From an uncultured Clostridia bacterium (GTDB taxonomy: Bacteria; Bacillota; Clostridia; Oscillospirales; Oscillospiraceae), in NCBI GenBank assembly GCA_937858235.1, contig CALLZZ010000170.1, positions 1-31,256 on the forward strand: a stretch of 31,256 bases of DNA, given 5' to 3'. A program made the translations under genes and the position numbers. Of the stretch, positions 7,132 to 16,217 are shown in pieces (position 1 is the stretch's first letter; each line of letters starts with the position of its first letter). The notes under the pieces were generated by a model. The model ran no database searches. It saw only the letters and a program-made list of their open reading frames with translations, and had not been told where the DNA came from.

Positions 7132-8424
7132 TTAGTTGTCTTTGTGATTTCTCCGCTTCAATTTTGTGTATGCCGAAATGCAAAATACAGCGCCGAGTGT
7201 TCCTGTACAAAGGAACATTACCGCCATACCGCTGCCGTCGCCCGTTCCCACCATTAAGTGCAACATATGCACCATGGAAGCATTCGAGTGCATCAACGGC
7301 TCAAAAATATGATCCGCCAGAAATCCGCCGAGCAGAATACCGATTGGAATTGTACTGAACTGAATCGCGTTACGCACCGAAAAAATCCGACCTTGCATTC
7401 CCGAAGGAACATTGTGATACAGCAAAATACGCTGCCCCGCCATGATAAAAGGTATCGGAGCACTGGCCGCCATTCCGGCCGCGCACCAGACAAAAACATT
7501 CCGGCCGATTCCCATCAGCAAATCGCCGCAGAGGAAGGAGATAGCGGCGCTCCAATATACCATTTTTACCGGATCTCGTGTTTTCTTATCAAAAGTCACG
7601 ATTAACCCGCCAACGATCCCTCCAGCTCCCAATATCGCGTTGACGATACTGAGAACCGAAGCATTGTTATTGCTTCTCGCAAGCAACATAGGAGAAAGAA
7701 TATTCTCATAGGTCATACGTGAGAAAAAGTTCATAGCAGCCATGGTTATAATGAGATACCAAAGAACCTCGTTCCGCCGCAGAAAATGGAACCCGTCTTT
7801 TATACCGGAAAACGGTGAAATCCGGATATGGTGTTTCGATTGCGATTTGTGATCCGGTAAGCTAATATATAACAGCAATACCGATGACGCAAATAGGAAA
7901 GATGCGAAGTCCACCAAAAATACGGTGCCAAGGCCAACCGCCTCATAGACCGCAACGGCAAGAACGGGTGAAACAACAGATACCAGATTTTCCGAGAATG
8001 AGTCCATTCCACTGGCCTTGGATTGTTGGCTCAAAGGAACCAATAACCCGATTGTCACCGATTCAGCGGGGGCCTGAAAAGCGTTCATCGTACCGATTAC
8101 GGCATTGATAACGTAAATATGCCACAGCAGCAGATTGCCGGATTGCCATAGGAAAAATGCAAACAGGGTGCAGCACGCCGCCACAGAATTCGACAGAAGC
8201 ATAATCCTCTTTTTCCCATGCCTGTCAACCACCGGACCGGCAAAAAGACTTGCTGTCACGTAGGGTACATAATAGCAGAACGTGAGAAGGGAAACCGACA
8301 TTGCGGTGTGCGTCCGGTTATATGCCCATATCGTAAAGGCATAACTGGACATGGCACTGCCCATCTGTGAAACGGATTGCGTTGCCCAGAATAAGATAAA
8401 TGTAAAAAAGTTATTGTTTTTCAT
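7132..8424 (-). CDS. MFS transporter (drug/macrolide efflux type)
   Basis: A 430-residue membrane protein with about 12 hydrophobic helices, the usual MFS length. The start MKNNNFFTFILFWATQSVSQ at 8424 follows GAGGAGA by 6 nt. The loop after helix 2 has GPVVDRHGKKRIML, the MFS motif A form GxxxDRxGRR. A second half-repeat has GMQGRIFSVRNAIQFSTIPI. The layout resembles the Mef/MFS_3 efflux family, so proton-driven export of a drug or toxic compound is likely, but the substrate cannot be told from sequence. It is the only gene of cassette 2, has a consensus promoter 166 nt upstream and a long leader with inverted repeats that may regulate it. Confidence 0.88.
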   Translation of the reverse strand: MKNNNFFTFILFWATQSVSQMGSAMSSYAFTIWAYNRTHTAMSVSLLTFCYYVPYVTASLFAGPVVDRHGKKRIMLLSNSVAACCTLFAFFLWQSGNLLLWHIYVINAVIGTMNAFQAPAESVTIGLLVPLSQQSKASGMDSFSENLVSVVSPVLAVAVYEAVGLGTVFLVDFASFLFASSVLLLYISLPDHKSQSKHHIRISPFSGIKDGFHFLRRNEVLWYLIITMAAMNFFSRMTYENILSPMLLARSNNNASVLSIVNAILGAGGIVGGLIVTFDKKTRDPVKMVYWSAAISFLCGDLLMGIGRNVFVWCAAGMAASAPIPFIMAGQRILLYHNVPSGMQGRIFSVRNAIQFSTIPIGILLGGFLADHIFEPLMHSNASMVHMLHLMVGTGDGSGMAVMFLCTGTLGAVFCISAYTKLKRRNHKDN

Positions 8425-8474
8425 TGGAATTCTCCTCATAGATATAAAGTATCTATAAGTACAAAATCCAATGC

Positions 8475-8557
8475 GGGCGATAGTTAGTCTTTCCTCTGTA
8501 CAATTCGCCCAGACATCAGATCTTGTACAGAGGGGAAACGTTCATACGAATCAGCAT
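8475..8557 (-). promoter_or_regulatory. Leader of the MFS gene with overlapping inverted repeats (possible attenuator)
   Basis: The leader holds a perfect 11-bp inverted repeat, CCTCTGTACAA (8493-8503) and TTGTACAGAGG (8523-8533). The loop of that repeat contains GGGCGA (minus strand), which can pair instead with TCGCCC at 8475-8480. The two pairings compete or cross. A tiny open frame, MLIRMNVSPLYKI, starts at 8557 and ends at 8516, inside the first arm. Such layouts are known for drug-inducible attenuation, but the ribosome site for the peptide is poorly placed and there is no clear U-tract, so this is tentative. Confidence 0.4.
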
Positions 8558-8589
8558 ATGACAAAGCAAAAGGACTCACCTCCCGATTA

Positions 8590-8618
8590 AATATAGCAGA
8601 TCGGCGTAGATATATCAA
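8590..8618 (-). promoter_or_regulatory. Sigma-A type promoter of the MFS gene
   Basis: Minus strand: -35 TTGATA (8613-8618), 17-bp spacer, -10 TATATT (8590-8595). It gives the MFS cargo its own transcription start, in the gap after the TTRAP-like 3' end of chimeric copy 2. Confidence 0.7.
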
Positions 8619-8687
8619 ATGGACCCATAAATATTTATACAAGGTGGACTTTGCAACAAACAAGTATCCAGCTTTCGCGTAAGGACT

Positions 8688-8978
8688 CTATTCAGCTTCT
8701 GCGTCAAAATCCGGCAACAGGTCGAGCGCGGCATACTCCTCGTCGCTCATGCCCCGGAGCTTTCCCAGCACGGAATCCGTCAGCGTCAGAAGCTCCGTTT
8801 CGTCCGCGCAGGCCGTCGCTTCGGGCCGCTTGGCGTAAATCTTGAGCTGCTCGTGGTACGGGTATTTGTAGAGCCGGGCGGCGGTTTTCATAAAATCCGT
8901 CCAGCTTTCGTGGCTGGCGGTGATCTGCTTTGCGGTTTTTCCCGCAATCTGCTCGCAGGCTTGCAGTTTCGTCGGCAT
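8688..8978 (-). CDS. Chimeric small protein: helicase N-terminus fused to TTRAP C-terminus (copy 2)
   Basis: A 96-residue protein from the ATG at 8978 with the ribosome site GAAAGGAG, the same leader as the helicase gene. Residues 1-58 differ from the local helicase N-terminus at only four positions (for example IAGKTA for IAEKTA and FMKTAA for FLKTAA). From DETELLTLTDSVLGKLRGMS on, it matches the TTRAP C-terminus. The junction falls in TCCGCGC (8803-8809), exactly as in copy 1, although the two copies differ in many bases on both sides. That means the same junction either formed twice or is old and shared. The protein could be expressed; no function is known. Confidence 0.6.
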   Translation of the reverse strand: MPTKLQACEQIAGKTAKQITASHESWTDFMKTAARLYKYPYHEQLKIYAKRPEATACADETELLTLTDSVLGKLRGMSDEEYAALDLLPDFDAEAE

Positions 8979-9008
8979 ACAATCCAACTCCTTTCTCGGT
9001 TTTGGACG

Positions 9009-9032
9009 AAAAAAGAACAGCCCGAAGGCTGC
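9009..9032 (-). terminator. UUCG-loop terminator after the sigma/anti-sigma cargo
   Basis: Minus-strand stem GCAGCC-TTCG-GGCTGT followed by TTCTTTTTT, 31 nt before chimeric gene copy 2. Third copy of the cassette terminator. Confidence 0.85.
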
Positions 9033-9106
9033 TCCATTGAAAGAAAAGCAGAAACCATCATAATGTTTCACATATGGCGAAGTAAGTGCAATCTTTTAGC
9101 TGTACA

Positions 9107-9718
9107 TTAATTATTGACCTTTTGCCCACCAACGATGATATTGATTGACTTAAAATTAATTTTTTGATAACTTAGCGTTTTTTCGAGAGATTCTATCAAA
9201 GCCGTGCGATTATTTTGGTTGAGACAAGTCATGAATTCGTCCGATAACGTTACATTTAAGGTAAAAACATCTCCAACAACGTATCCAGTTGTACCGCTAC
9301 TCCCAGCCTTTTCATATCCATTCGATTCAATTTTATAATCCACTAAGTTGACGTTATTGGGGATGCTATTCAGCTTCTTCCACTCTTGAAAAATTTTCTG
9401 TGGGGTATAATCTAATTTCACTGATTCTTCTTTTATTTTAGTTGTGCCGTTTTCAAGATAGTAGATTTTAACATAGTCATTCTGAATGGCAGTTGCGGCT
9501 TCTCCCTGATGTGGCTCTTTGCTTGACGTTAAATTAGGAAGAAATTTGGTCATGATTACAAATGCGCATACAACAAGCACAATACATGCAGCAATCCCTG
9601 TGAAACGTTTTCGGTTGAGATTGAAAACTCCTTTTTTGAGGGGGACAGCTTCATCGGCTTCCCGTATGAAATTGTCTTCGATACTATTCATGGCATCATA
9701 TAGATCTTTCCCTGTCAT
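9107..9718 (-). CDS. Membrane-anchored anti-sigma-like protein
   Basis: A 203-residue protein with a cytoplasmic N-terminal part (residues 1-38, MTGKDLYDAMNSIEDNFIRE and on), one transmembrane helix (about 41-58, IAACIVLVVCAFVIMTKF) and an outer domain of about 140 residues. The outer domain has a GerM-like flavour (VKIYYLENGTTKIKEESVKL, then a segment ending in VTLSDEFMTCLNQ). The start overlaps the stop of the sigma gene by ATGA, so the two are translationally coupled. Placement and topology fit an anti-sigma factor that holds the ECF sigma at the membrane until an outside signal arrives. I see no clear zinc-binding HxxxCxxC motif, so the anti-sigma role rests on context. Confidence 0.75.
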   Translation of the reverse strand: MTGKDLYDAMNSIEDNFIREADEAVPLKKGVFNLNRKRFTGIAACIVLVVCAFVIMTKFLPNLTSSKEPHQGEAATAIQNDYVKIYYLENGTTKIKEESVKLDYTPQKIFQEWKKLNSIPNNVNLVDYKIESNGYEKAGSSGTTGYVVGDVFTLNVTLSDEFMTCLNQNNRTALIESLEKTLSYQKINFKSINIIVGGQKVNN

Positions 9719-10272
9719 CCCATAAAACCTTCTTTCTGCAAATAGATTCTCAATTTATTCCTTGTTCTAAAGAGAGAAGATTTAACTTTACTTTCGCTGA
9801 TTCTAAAGCGAGCCGCAATCTCTTTCATTGAATCAGCGTACCAATATCGTCTAACAAATATAATTCGCGGCTCACGATCAATCGTATGGAGAAAACGGTT
9901 AACTGATTTTTCAAGATCACCGACGTCAAATTGTCCTTCTACACTTTTTAATCCAACAATACATTCTTCAAGTTCAGAAAAGGCAATTTCCAGTTCGACG
10001 TTTCTTTTTTGGGCTGAATAATATTCATATCGCCGCAAGGCAAGATTGCGAACAATTTTTCCGAGATAGGATTTTAGTACGTTTGGCCTTTGAGGAGGGA
10101 TGGCATTCCATAACTTCAAATATGCATCGTTTTCACATTCCTCGGCATCTTCTTTACTCTTTAGGATATTGTTAGCGATGTGAAAGCAGAAATCTCCATA
10201 TTTTATCTTGGTCTTCTCAATCGCATCTTCGGAACGCTCAAAATATAGCTGAATAATTTGGGCGTCATCCAT
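9715..10272 (-). CDS. ECF-type RNA polymerase sigma factor
   Basis: A 185-residue protein from the ATG at 10272 (AGGAGGG is 6 nt upstream). Region 2 covers about residues 1-85, with DAEECENDAYLKLWNAIPPQ and SYLGKIVRNLALRRYEY. Region 4 is at the C-terminus, with a helix-turn-helix around SMKEIAARFRISESKVKSSL followed by FRTRNKLRIYL. Only regions 2 and 4 are present, as in ECF sigmas. It is coupled to a membrane-bound partner. The upstream region carries an ECF-like promoter, so self-activation is likely. The regulon cannot be read from this window; no second copy of that promoter was noticed. Confidence 0.88.
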   Translation of the reverse strand: MDDAQIIQLYFERSEDAIEKTKIKYGDFCFHIANNILKSKEDAEECENDAYLKLWNAIPPQRPNVLKSYLGKIVRNLALRRYEYYSAQKRNVELEIAFSELEECIVGLKSVEGQFDVGDLEKSVNRFLHTIDREPRIIFVRRYWYADSMKEIAARFRISESKVKSSLFRTRNKLRIYLQKEGFMG

Positions 10273-10310
10273 AGTTCTCCCTCCTTCCTTGATGGTGAAG
10301 GCTTTCACTT

Positions 10311-10341
10311 ATTATAGACCGGAAAAAAATGAATTGGTTGC
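10311..10341 (-). promoter_or_regulatory. Promoter of the sigma/anti-sigma pair, possibly ECF-dependent
   Basis: Minus strand: GCAACC (10336-10341), 16 bp, then GTCTATAAT (down to 10311). GCAACC fits the AAC-containing -35 element of ECF promoters, and GTC may serve as its -10. TATAAT at the same place could also serve the main sigma factor, although a good TTGACA-like box is missing. Confidence 0.45.
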
Positions 10342-10406
10342 GGCCTTTTCCAAAAATTCGTGTAAGACTTTAATCAGTACCAATAATCAAATTTCCATTC
10401 AGCATT

Positions 10407-10613
10407 TCAATCGAAATCCGGGAACAAGTCGAGTGCGGCGTATTCCTCGTCGCTCATGTGCCGGAGCTTCTCCAGCGCGGAATCCGTCAGGGCCAGAAGC
10501 TCCGTCTCGTCCGCGCCGAGATAACCGCGCATCTTTGTCAGCTCGGCAATCAGGCCCTCCCGCGTCCCGGTATCGTAAATGCACATCAGGTTGATTTCGT
10601 CGTTCGTAAACAT
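10407..10613 (-). CDS. Transposon-transfer assisting (TTRAP-like) small protein
   Basis: A 68-residue protein starting MFTNDEINLMCIYDTGTREG and ending EEYAALDLFPDFD. I recognise it as the TTRAP-like family that stands next to the large helicase gene in Tn1549/CTn-type elements; its molecular role in transfer is not defined. The ATG at 10613 lies 1 nt after the stop of the ArdC-like gene, with GGAG upstream, so it is coupled to that gene. In the usual order the helicase gene would follow directly, but here three cargo cassettes intervene. Its C-terminal 34 residues recur in the two chimeric proteins. Confidence 0.8.
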   Translation of the reverse strand: MFTNDEINLMCIYDTGTREGLIAELTKMRGYLGADETELLALTDSALEKLRHMSDEEYAALDLFPDFD

Positions 10614-10614
10614 T

Positions 10615-12549
10615 TCACCGCTCCATTTCCGCGCCCCGGTCGGGCGCTGCTTTTTTGTGTTCCCGGCTGACCGGCTGGTTTCTGAGCTGCTCCACAACGG
10701 ACTTTTTCTTTTCGTCGTGTTCCCGCCGCGACGCCTCGGCAAGTTCCATCAGAGAAACCGGCTGGCCGTATTTGGCCTGCTGCTCCAGCTCCGCGACGGT
10801 GGGATTTTTCCCGTTGTCGATGATGCCGTCGATCATGTCGTAATCATCCTCCGTCGCCATTTCCGCGTTTTTCAGATGGTTTTCCGGCGGCAGGAAGGAC
10901 GAAAGCTCCTTGAAACCGAAGCTGTCCGCATAGTGACAGGATACAACGCCGTTCTGCTTCAAGGCAACGATGTCGCTGACCGACAGGCTCGGCCTTCGAT
11001 AGTCGGGAGGGAGGTCGTTATTGAACCGCTGCCACAGGGCATTCAGCCTTTCTTCGGTGCTGCCCTGGCCGGTGAGCGGCGCGGTGTAGACAAGGTCGTA
11101 GTTGCTGCGGTTTACGGGAATGCCTCTGGATTCCAGCCAGCTTATCGGCTCATAACGGATGTCCCGCAATTCGTCGCCGTCCTTCAGCTGATAGAGCGCG
11201 AAAGCGTCCTGCGAGGTTTTCAGAAAGGCGGCTTCCCGCTGTTCCTGATGCTTCATCCGGTTCTCCAGAGCGGCAGCAAAATCCCGGCTGCCCTCCCATT
11301 CCTCTCGGCTCACGGCGAACAGGCCGCTATGGGCCTGAATTTCGTCCGTGTCGAGCACCATGCCCGCACTGCCGCCGTCCTCGATTTTGTAAACGGTGAG
11401 GTCCTGTTCAAAAAGTTCTCTCGCCCGGTCTTTGGAAAGGGGAAGCAGGTCGCCGTCCAGATACCCGCAGGCTTCCAGGTCTGCCACGGTCAATTTGGAA
11501 TCCGGCATGGGGTATTCGTCGAGCGCCTGTTCCGGCTCGTCCGGCAGCATGGCCGCCGCTTTCGGCGGGGCGGCTTGCTCTGCGGCCTGTTCCGGCTGAC
11601 TGAGGTCGATGCCGCGTTCCTTAACGATTTCGGCAAAGTTGCGGTCAATGTCGGAAATCAGACCGGATGCCGTCCTGTTGATGGTTTCGAGGCTTGCCTT
11701 CAGTTCCGGCAGTTCCTTATTTCTGCTCCACGAAGCGATATACCCGAAGCTGTTTTCGCCGGTCTGGATGCCGTAATACTGGCAGACGGCATAGGAAACG
11801 CTCTCGGCCTCCACTTCCTCGGTGTGCCGGTTCTTCGGTTTGGGCGGCTCGGCGGTTTCGTCGCCCCGGGCGGCGGCAAGCCGGGACTGCTCGTAGTTAT
11901 GCAGCTTGGCGTGGGTGATTTCATGGACGGCGGCGGAAACGGTCTGCACCTCGCTCATGCCCTTTCGGATGGCGATGCGCTGATCTTTTTGGCTGAAATA
12001 GCCGTCCGTGTTCGGATTCATCGCCTCAAAGGCAAGCGGGACGGGGGAGGAACGCCGCAGCGCCTCCAGAAAAATCTCGTACTGTTTTACGTCGCCGGTG
12101 AGATTTTTTGCAAGCTGGGGCAGCGGCTTCCCCTCGGTCTGCGACACGTCGAACACGGACACCACCTTGTACCGGGGGATTCTGATTTCCTTTTCCTCCA
12201 TGACGACCTTGCCGTCCGCGTCCAGCACGGGGGTTTTGGTTTCCGGGTCGAGTTTTTCTTCCTCGATTTTCTTTTTGAACGGCGTGGGCGCGATGATTTT
12301 GATGCCCTTTTCGCCCCGCATGACGTTCCGGCCGAACTGGCCGCGCCATTTGTTGAACCCGGCGACGAGGGTGGCGTCGGGCTTCTGCATGTAAATGAGC
12401 ACGGTGTTGTTGACGGAATAATGATGGAACCGGGACATGGTGCGCAGGTACTGTGCGTATTGGTCGCTCTGAAATAAGTCCTTGATTCCCTGTTCGATGC
12501 TGTCGGTGATTTCTTTCAGCCGTTCCTTGTTTTTGCTGTTTTCAGCCAT
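10615..12549 (-). CDS. ArdC-like anti-restriction protein with ImmA/IrrE-type metallopeptidase motif
   Basis: A 644-residue protein. The ATG at 12549 (MAENSKNKERLKEITDSIEQ) follows AAAGGAG by 10 nt. The N-terminal part (about residues 1-150) looks like the ArdC single-strand DNA-binding domain, with HHYSVNNTVLIYMQKPDATL and GFNKWRGQFGRNVMRGEKGI. A zinc-peptidase motif, HEITHAKLH, is near residue 207, with its helper Glu region after it (EEVEAESVSYAVCQYYGI). The C-terminal half contains acidic linkers and a YodL-like region (GYLDGDLLPLSKDRARELFE; LKDGDELRDIRYEPISWLES). Such proteins are thought to protect the incoming single-stranded element from host restriction. It is followed tightly by the TTRAP gene. 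Confidence 0.85.
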   Translation of the reverse strand: MAENSKNKERLKEITDSIEQGIKDLFQSDQYAQYLRTMSRFHHYSVNNTVLIYMQKPDATLVAGFNKWRGQFGRNVMRGEKGIKIIAPTPFKKKIEEEKLDPETKTPVLDADGKVVMEEKEIRIPRYKVVSVFDVSQTEGKPLPQLAKNLTGDVKQYEIFLEALRRSSPVPLAFEAMNPNTDGYFSQKDQRIAIRKGMSEVQTVSAAVHEITHAKLHNYEQSRLAAARGDETAEPPKPKNRHTEEVEAESVSYAVCQYYGIQTGENSFGYIASWSRNKELPELKASLETINRTASGLISDIDRNFAEIVKERGIDLSQPEQAAEQAAPPKAAAMLPDEPEQALDEYPMPDSKLTVADLEACGYLDGDLLPLSKDRARELFEQDLTVYKIEDGGSAGMVLDTDEIQAHSGLFAVSREEWEGSRDFAAALENRMKHQEQREAAFLKTSQDAFALYQLKDGDELRDIRYEPISWLESRGIPVNRSNYDLVYTAPLTGQGSTEERLNALWQRFNNDLPPDYRRPSLSVSDIVALKQNGVVSCHYADSFGFKELSSFLPPENHLKNAEMATEDDYDMIDGIIDNGKNPTVAELEQQAKYGQPVSLMELAEASRREHDEKKKSVVEQLRNQPVSREHKKAAPDRGAEMER

Positions 12550-12569
12550 TGATGTTGTACTCCTTTCAA

Positions 12570-12613
12570 GACAAATAAAAACGACCAAACAGGGGTTAAT
12601 CTGTTTGGTCGTT
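12570..12613 (-). terminator. Strong terminator of the membrane-protein cargo gene
   Basis: Perfect 13-bp inverted repeat AACGACCAAACAG (12580-12592) and CTGTTTGGTCGTT (12601-12613) with an 8-nt loop. On the minus strand it runs into TTTTTATTT. It ends the gene at 12635-13456 just before the ribosome site of the ArdC-like gene. Confidence 0.85.
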
Positions 12614-12634
12614 GATCTGAGTATATTCTATATC

Positions 12635-13456
12635 TTATGCCACAAAATGTATGAGCACTAAAAACATTATAATAAATAGTGCTACCAATCCAATTGCTAT
12701 CGCGAGTGAATGCTTTTTTTCTCTTTCTCTAATTAATAAGCGGGTAAACAATAGTAGGAAAAAAATCGATATTACAACTGACATATTTACCAACAAAAGA
12801 GATTTGATTCCAAATTTACTTAGATTAATTACACCAATAATGTTGGTAAGTAATAGCGTAATAATAGCAGAAAAAATTGAAATAATCTCTATGCTTTTAA
12901 CCGTGCTATCTTCAATATTATTAATCTTCTTTTCCAGTTCGGACTTGCTTTTATCAACATATTTCTTATAAGATTTTTCTATAGGTGAAAATGCTTTTTC
13001 TATGGATTTTTTAGCTTTTTCATCTGCTTCTTCGTCTAAAATCTGGCTGTAAATAAAACAACCAGATATATCAGCTTCTGCGTCCTTGGATAAACGAATC
13101 AAAGTAGTATTACATATAGGATGATTCTGCTCATAATCAAAAATAAATTTGTCATGTATTTGATCAAGAATCCCATCATTACTGTTGTACTTAACATTAT
13201 GAACATGTGGAGCATCAATACCATCGTAGACAAGGAAACCGTAATATAATAATAACTTAATTTTTTGATCAATTATTGATTTACATATATTTGGTTCTGC
13301 ACTTTTTAAAAAAGCATATGCTTCTTCCCACATCAATGGTGTAGGCCAAACAGAATTAAACTCCATAGTTGTGCTACTTTTCGCAATGGCGATAAAAGAA
13401 GCGTATAGATCTTTTTCTTGTAACCATTCGATACATTCCTTAGCTGAACCTTTCAT
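12635..13456 (-). CDS. AT-rich cargo gene: membrane protein with soluble N-terminal domain and coiled coil
   Basis: A 273-residue protein I do not recognise. Residues 1-140 form a soluble domain (MKGSAKECIEWLQEKDLYAS, then WPTPLMWEEAYAFLKSAEPN). A charged, probably coiled-coil stretch lies around 140-185 (DEEADEKAKKSIEKAF, KSKSELEKKINNIED). Three hydrophobic helices follow, around IISIFSAIITLLLTNIIGVI, LLLVNMSVVISIFFLLLFT and LAIAIGLVALFIIMFLVLIH. The gene is much more AT-rich than topB and the ArdC-like gene on either side. It has its own promoter and a strong terminator, so it is a self-contained insert between them. A sensor-plus-membrane layout is common among phage-defence effectors, but that is inference only. 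The start follows AGAAGGTGAG. Confidence 0.75.
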   Translation of the reverse strand: MKGSAKECIEWLQEKDLYASFIAIAKSSTTMEFNSVWPTPLMWEEAYAFLKSAEPNICKSIIDQKIKLLLYYGFLVYDGIDAPHVHNVKYNSNDGILDQIHDKFIFDYEQNHPICNTTLIRLSKDAEADISGCFIYSQILDEEADEKAKKSIEKAFSPIEKSYKKYVDKSKSELEKKINNIEDSTVKSIEIISIFSAIITLLLTNIIGVINLSKFGIKSLLLVNMSVVISIFFLLLFTRLLIREREKKHSLAIAIGLVALFIIMFLVLIHFVA

Positions 13457-13484
13457 AAATACTCACCTTCTTTTTCATATTCAA

Positions 13485-13512
13485 AGTATAACATCCTTTT
13501 TTGCTATTTCAA
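13485..13512 (-). promoter_or_regulatory. Promoter of the membrane-protein cargo gene
   Basis: Minus strand: -35 TTGAAA (13507-13512), 16-bp spacer, -10 TATACT (13485-13490). It lies between the stop of topB (13523) and the cargo ATG, giving this gene independent transcription. Confidence 0.7.
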
Positions 13513-13522
13513 TATTACCTTA

Positions 13523-15694
<2,172 letters not shown>

Positions 15695-15808
15695 TTGGGA
15701 TAAACCTCCTTACTATCGCTTGTTTTGAAACGGGCATGGGAGTAAAATGGGAATAAGAAAAAGCCGGCTGCCGGCGGCAGTCAGCCTGAAACATGAAAAG
15801 GGCAGGAC

Positions 15809-16120
15809 ATGAAAAAATATTTGATTTACCGCGCGCCAAAACAGGCTGACCGGGATTTGAATCAGCATGAGCTGGTCGGCGTCGAATATGGAGAAACTAT
15901 TCATGCGGCCGCGGACGCCATCATCCGGGCGGTGAAGGACGATCTGTCCGGGAATCCGGACTATTCCGGCTGCGATGTGTATGCCTATGCTCCGGAGCCG
16001 GTTCGGGCGGATGAACGGCCGCAAAGGTATCAATATGTTGTGACCGGCGTTGTTTCGCCGGTTTCGGCAAAGGAGAATATCCTGGTGGAGTACGGTGTCA
16101 TGGAACAAGGAAAAATCTAA
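15809..16120 (+). CDS. Small hypothetical protein, opposite strand to the backbone
   Basis: A 103-residue soluble protein, MKKYLIYRAPKQADRDLNQH and on. AGGGCAGGAC precedes the ATG. The composition is that of a real protein (mixed charge, GCDVYAYAPEPVRADERPQR in the middle), and the reverse-strand frame in the same place looks like a shadow. I do not recognise the family. It is divergent from topB, separated by about 110 bp containing a GC-rich inverted repeat near 15762-15778 (GCCGGC...GCCGGC). Function unknown. Confidence 0.65.
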   Translation: MKKYLIYRAPKQADRDLNQHELVGVEYGETIHAAADAIIRAVKDDLSGNPDYSGCDVYAYAPEPVRADERPQRYQYVVTGVVSPVSAKENILVEYGVMEQGKI

Positions 16121-16217
16121 CTACTCATTCAGCTATCTTCTCTTTGCCAGCTAAGGCGTACCATTTTCCGTTAAAAAAAACTACTAACTTTGGAGATAAA
16201 TTGAATGAGGTGAGAAA

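Larger units (their letters stand above)
6881..8809 (-). other. Cargo cassette 2: TTRAP 3' end, MFS pump, terminator, helicase 5' end
   Basis: Same arrangement as cassette 1 and almost the same length (1929 against 1933 bp). TTRAP-like 3' sequence is followed by an MFS transporter with its own promoter, then a UUCG-loop terminator and a helicase 5' end. That 5' end joins the next TTRAP 3' end at TCCGCGC (6874-6880) instead of continuing into the helicase. Confidence 0.65.
8810..10516 (-). other. Cargo cassette 3: TTRAP 3' end, ECF sigma/anti-sigma, terminator, helicase 5' end
   Basis: The outermost unit (1707 bp). Its TTRAP part is the 3' end of the complete TTRAP gene at 10407-10613. The cargo is a sigma/anti-sigma pair. 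It ends with the UUCG-loop terminator and a helicase 5' end fused to the TTRAP 3' end of cassette 2 at TCCGCGC (8803-8809). Confidence 0.65.

Noticed and set aside
4941..10516. Cassette array as a CRISPR or integron
   Set aside because: Repeats are partial genes several hundred bases long with whole-gene cargos; there are no short spacers, no attC-like hairpins and no integrase in the window.
10579..12477. Long plus-strand open frame (632 codons)
   Set aside because: Antisense shadow of the ArdC-like gene; no domains and no ribosome site.
15713..16108. Minus-strand frame of 131 codons
   Set aside because: No ribosome site and an unlikely composition; the plus-strand gene at 15809-16120 is the better candidate.
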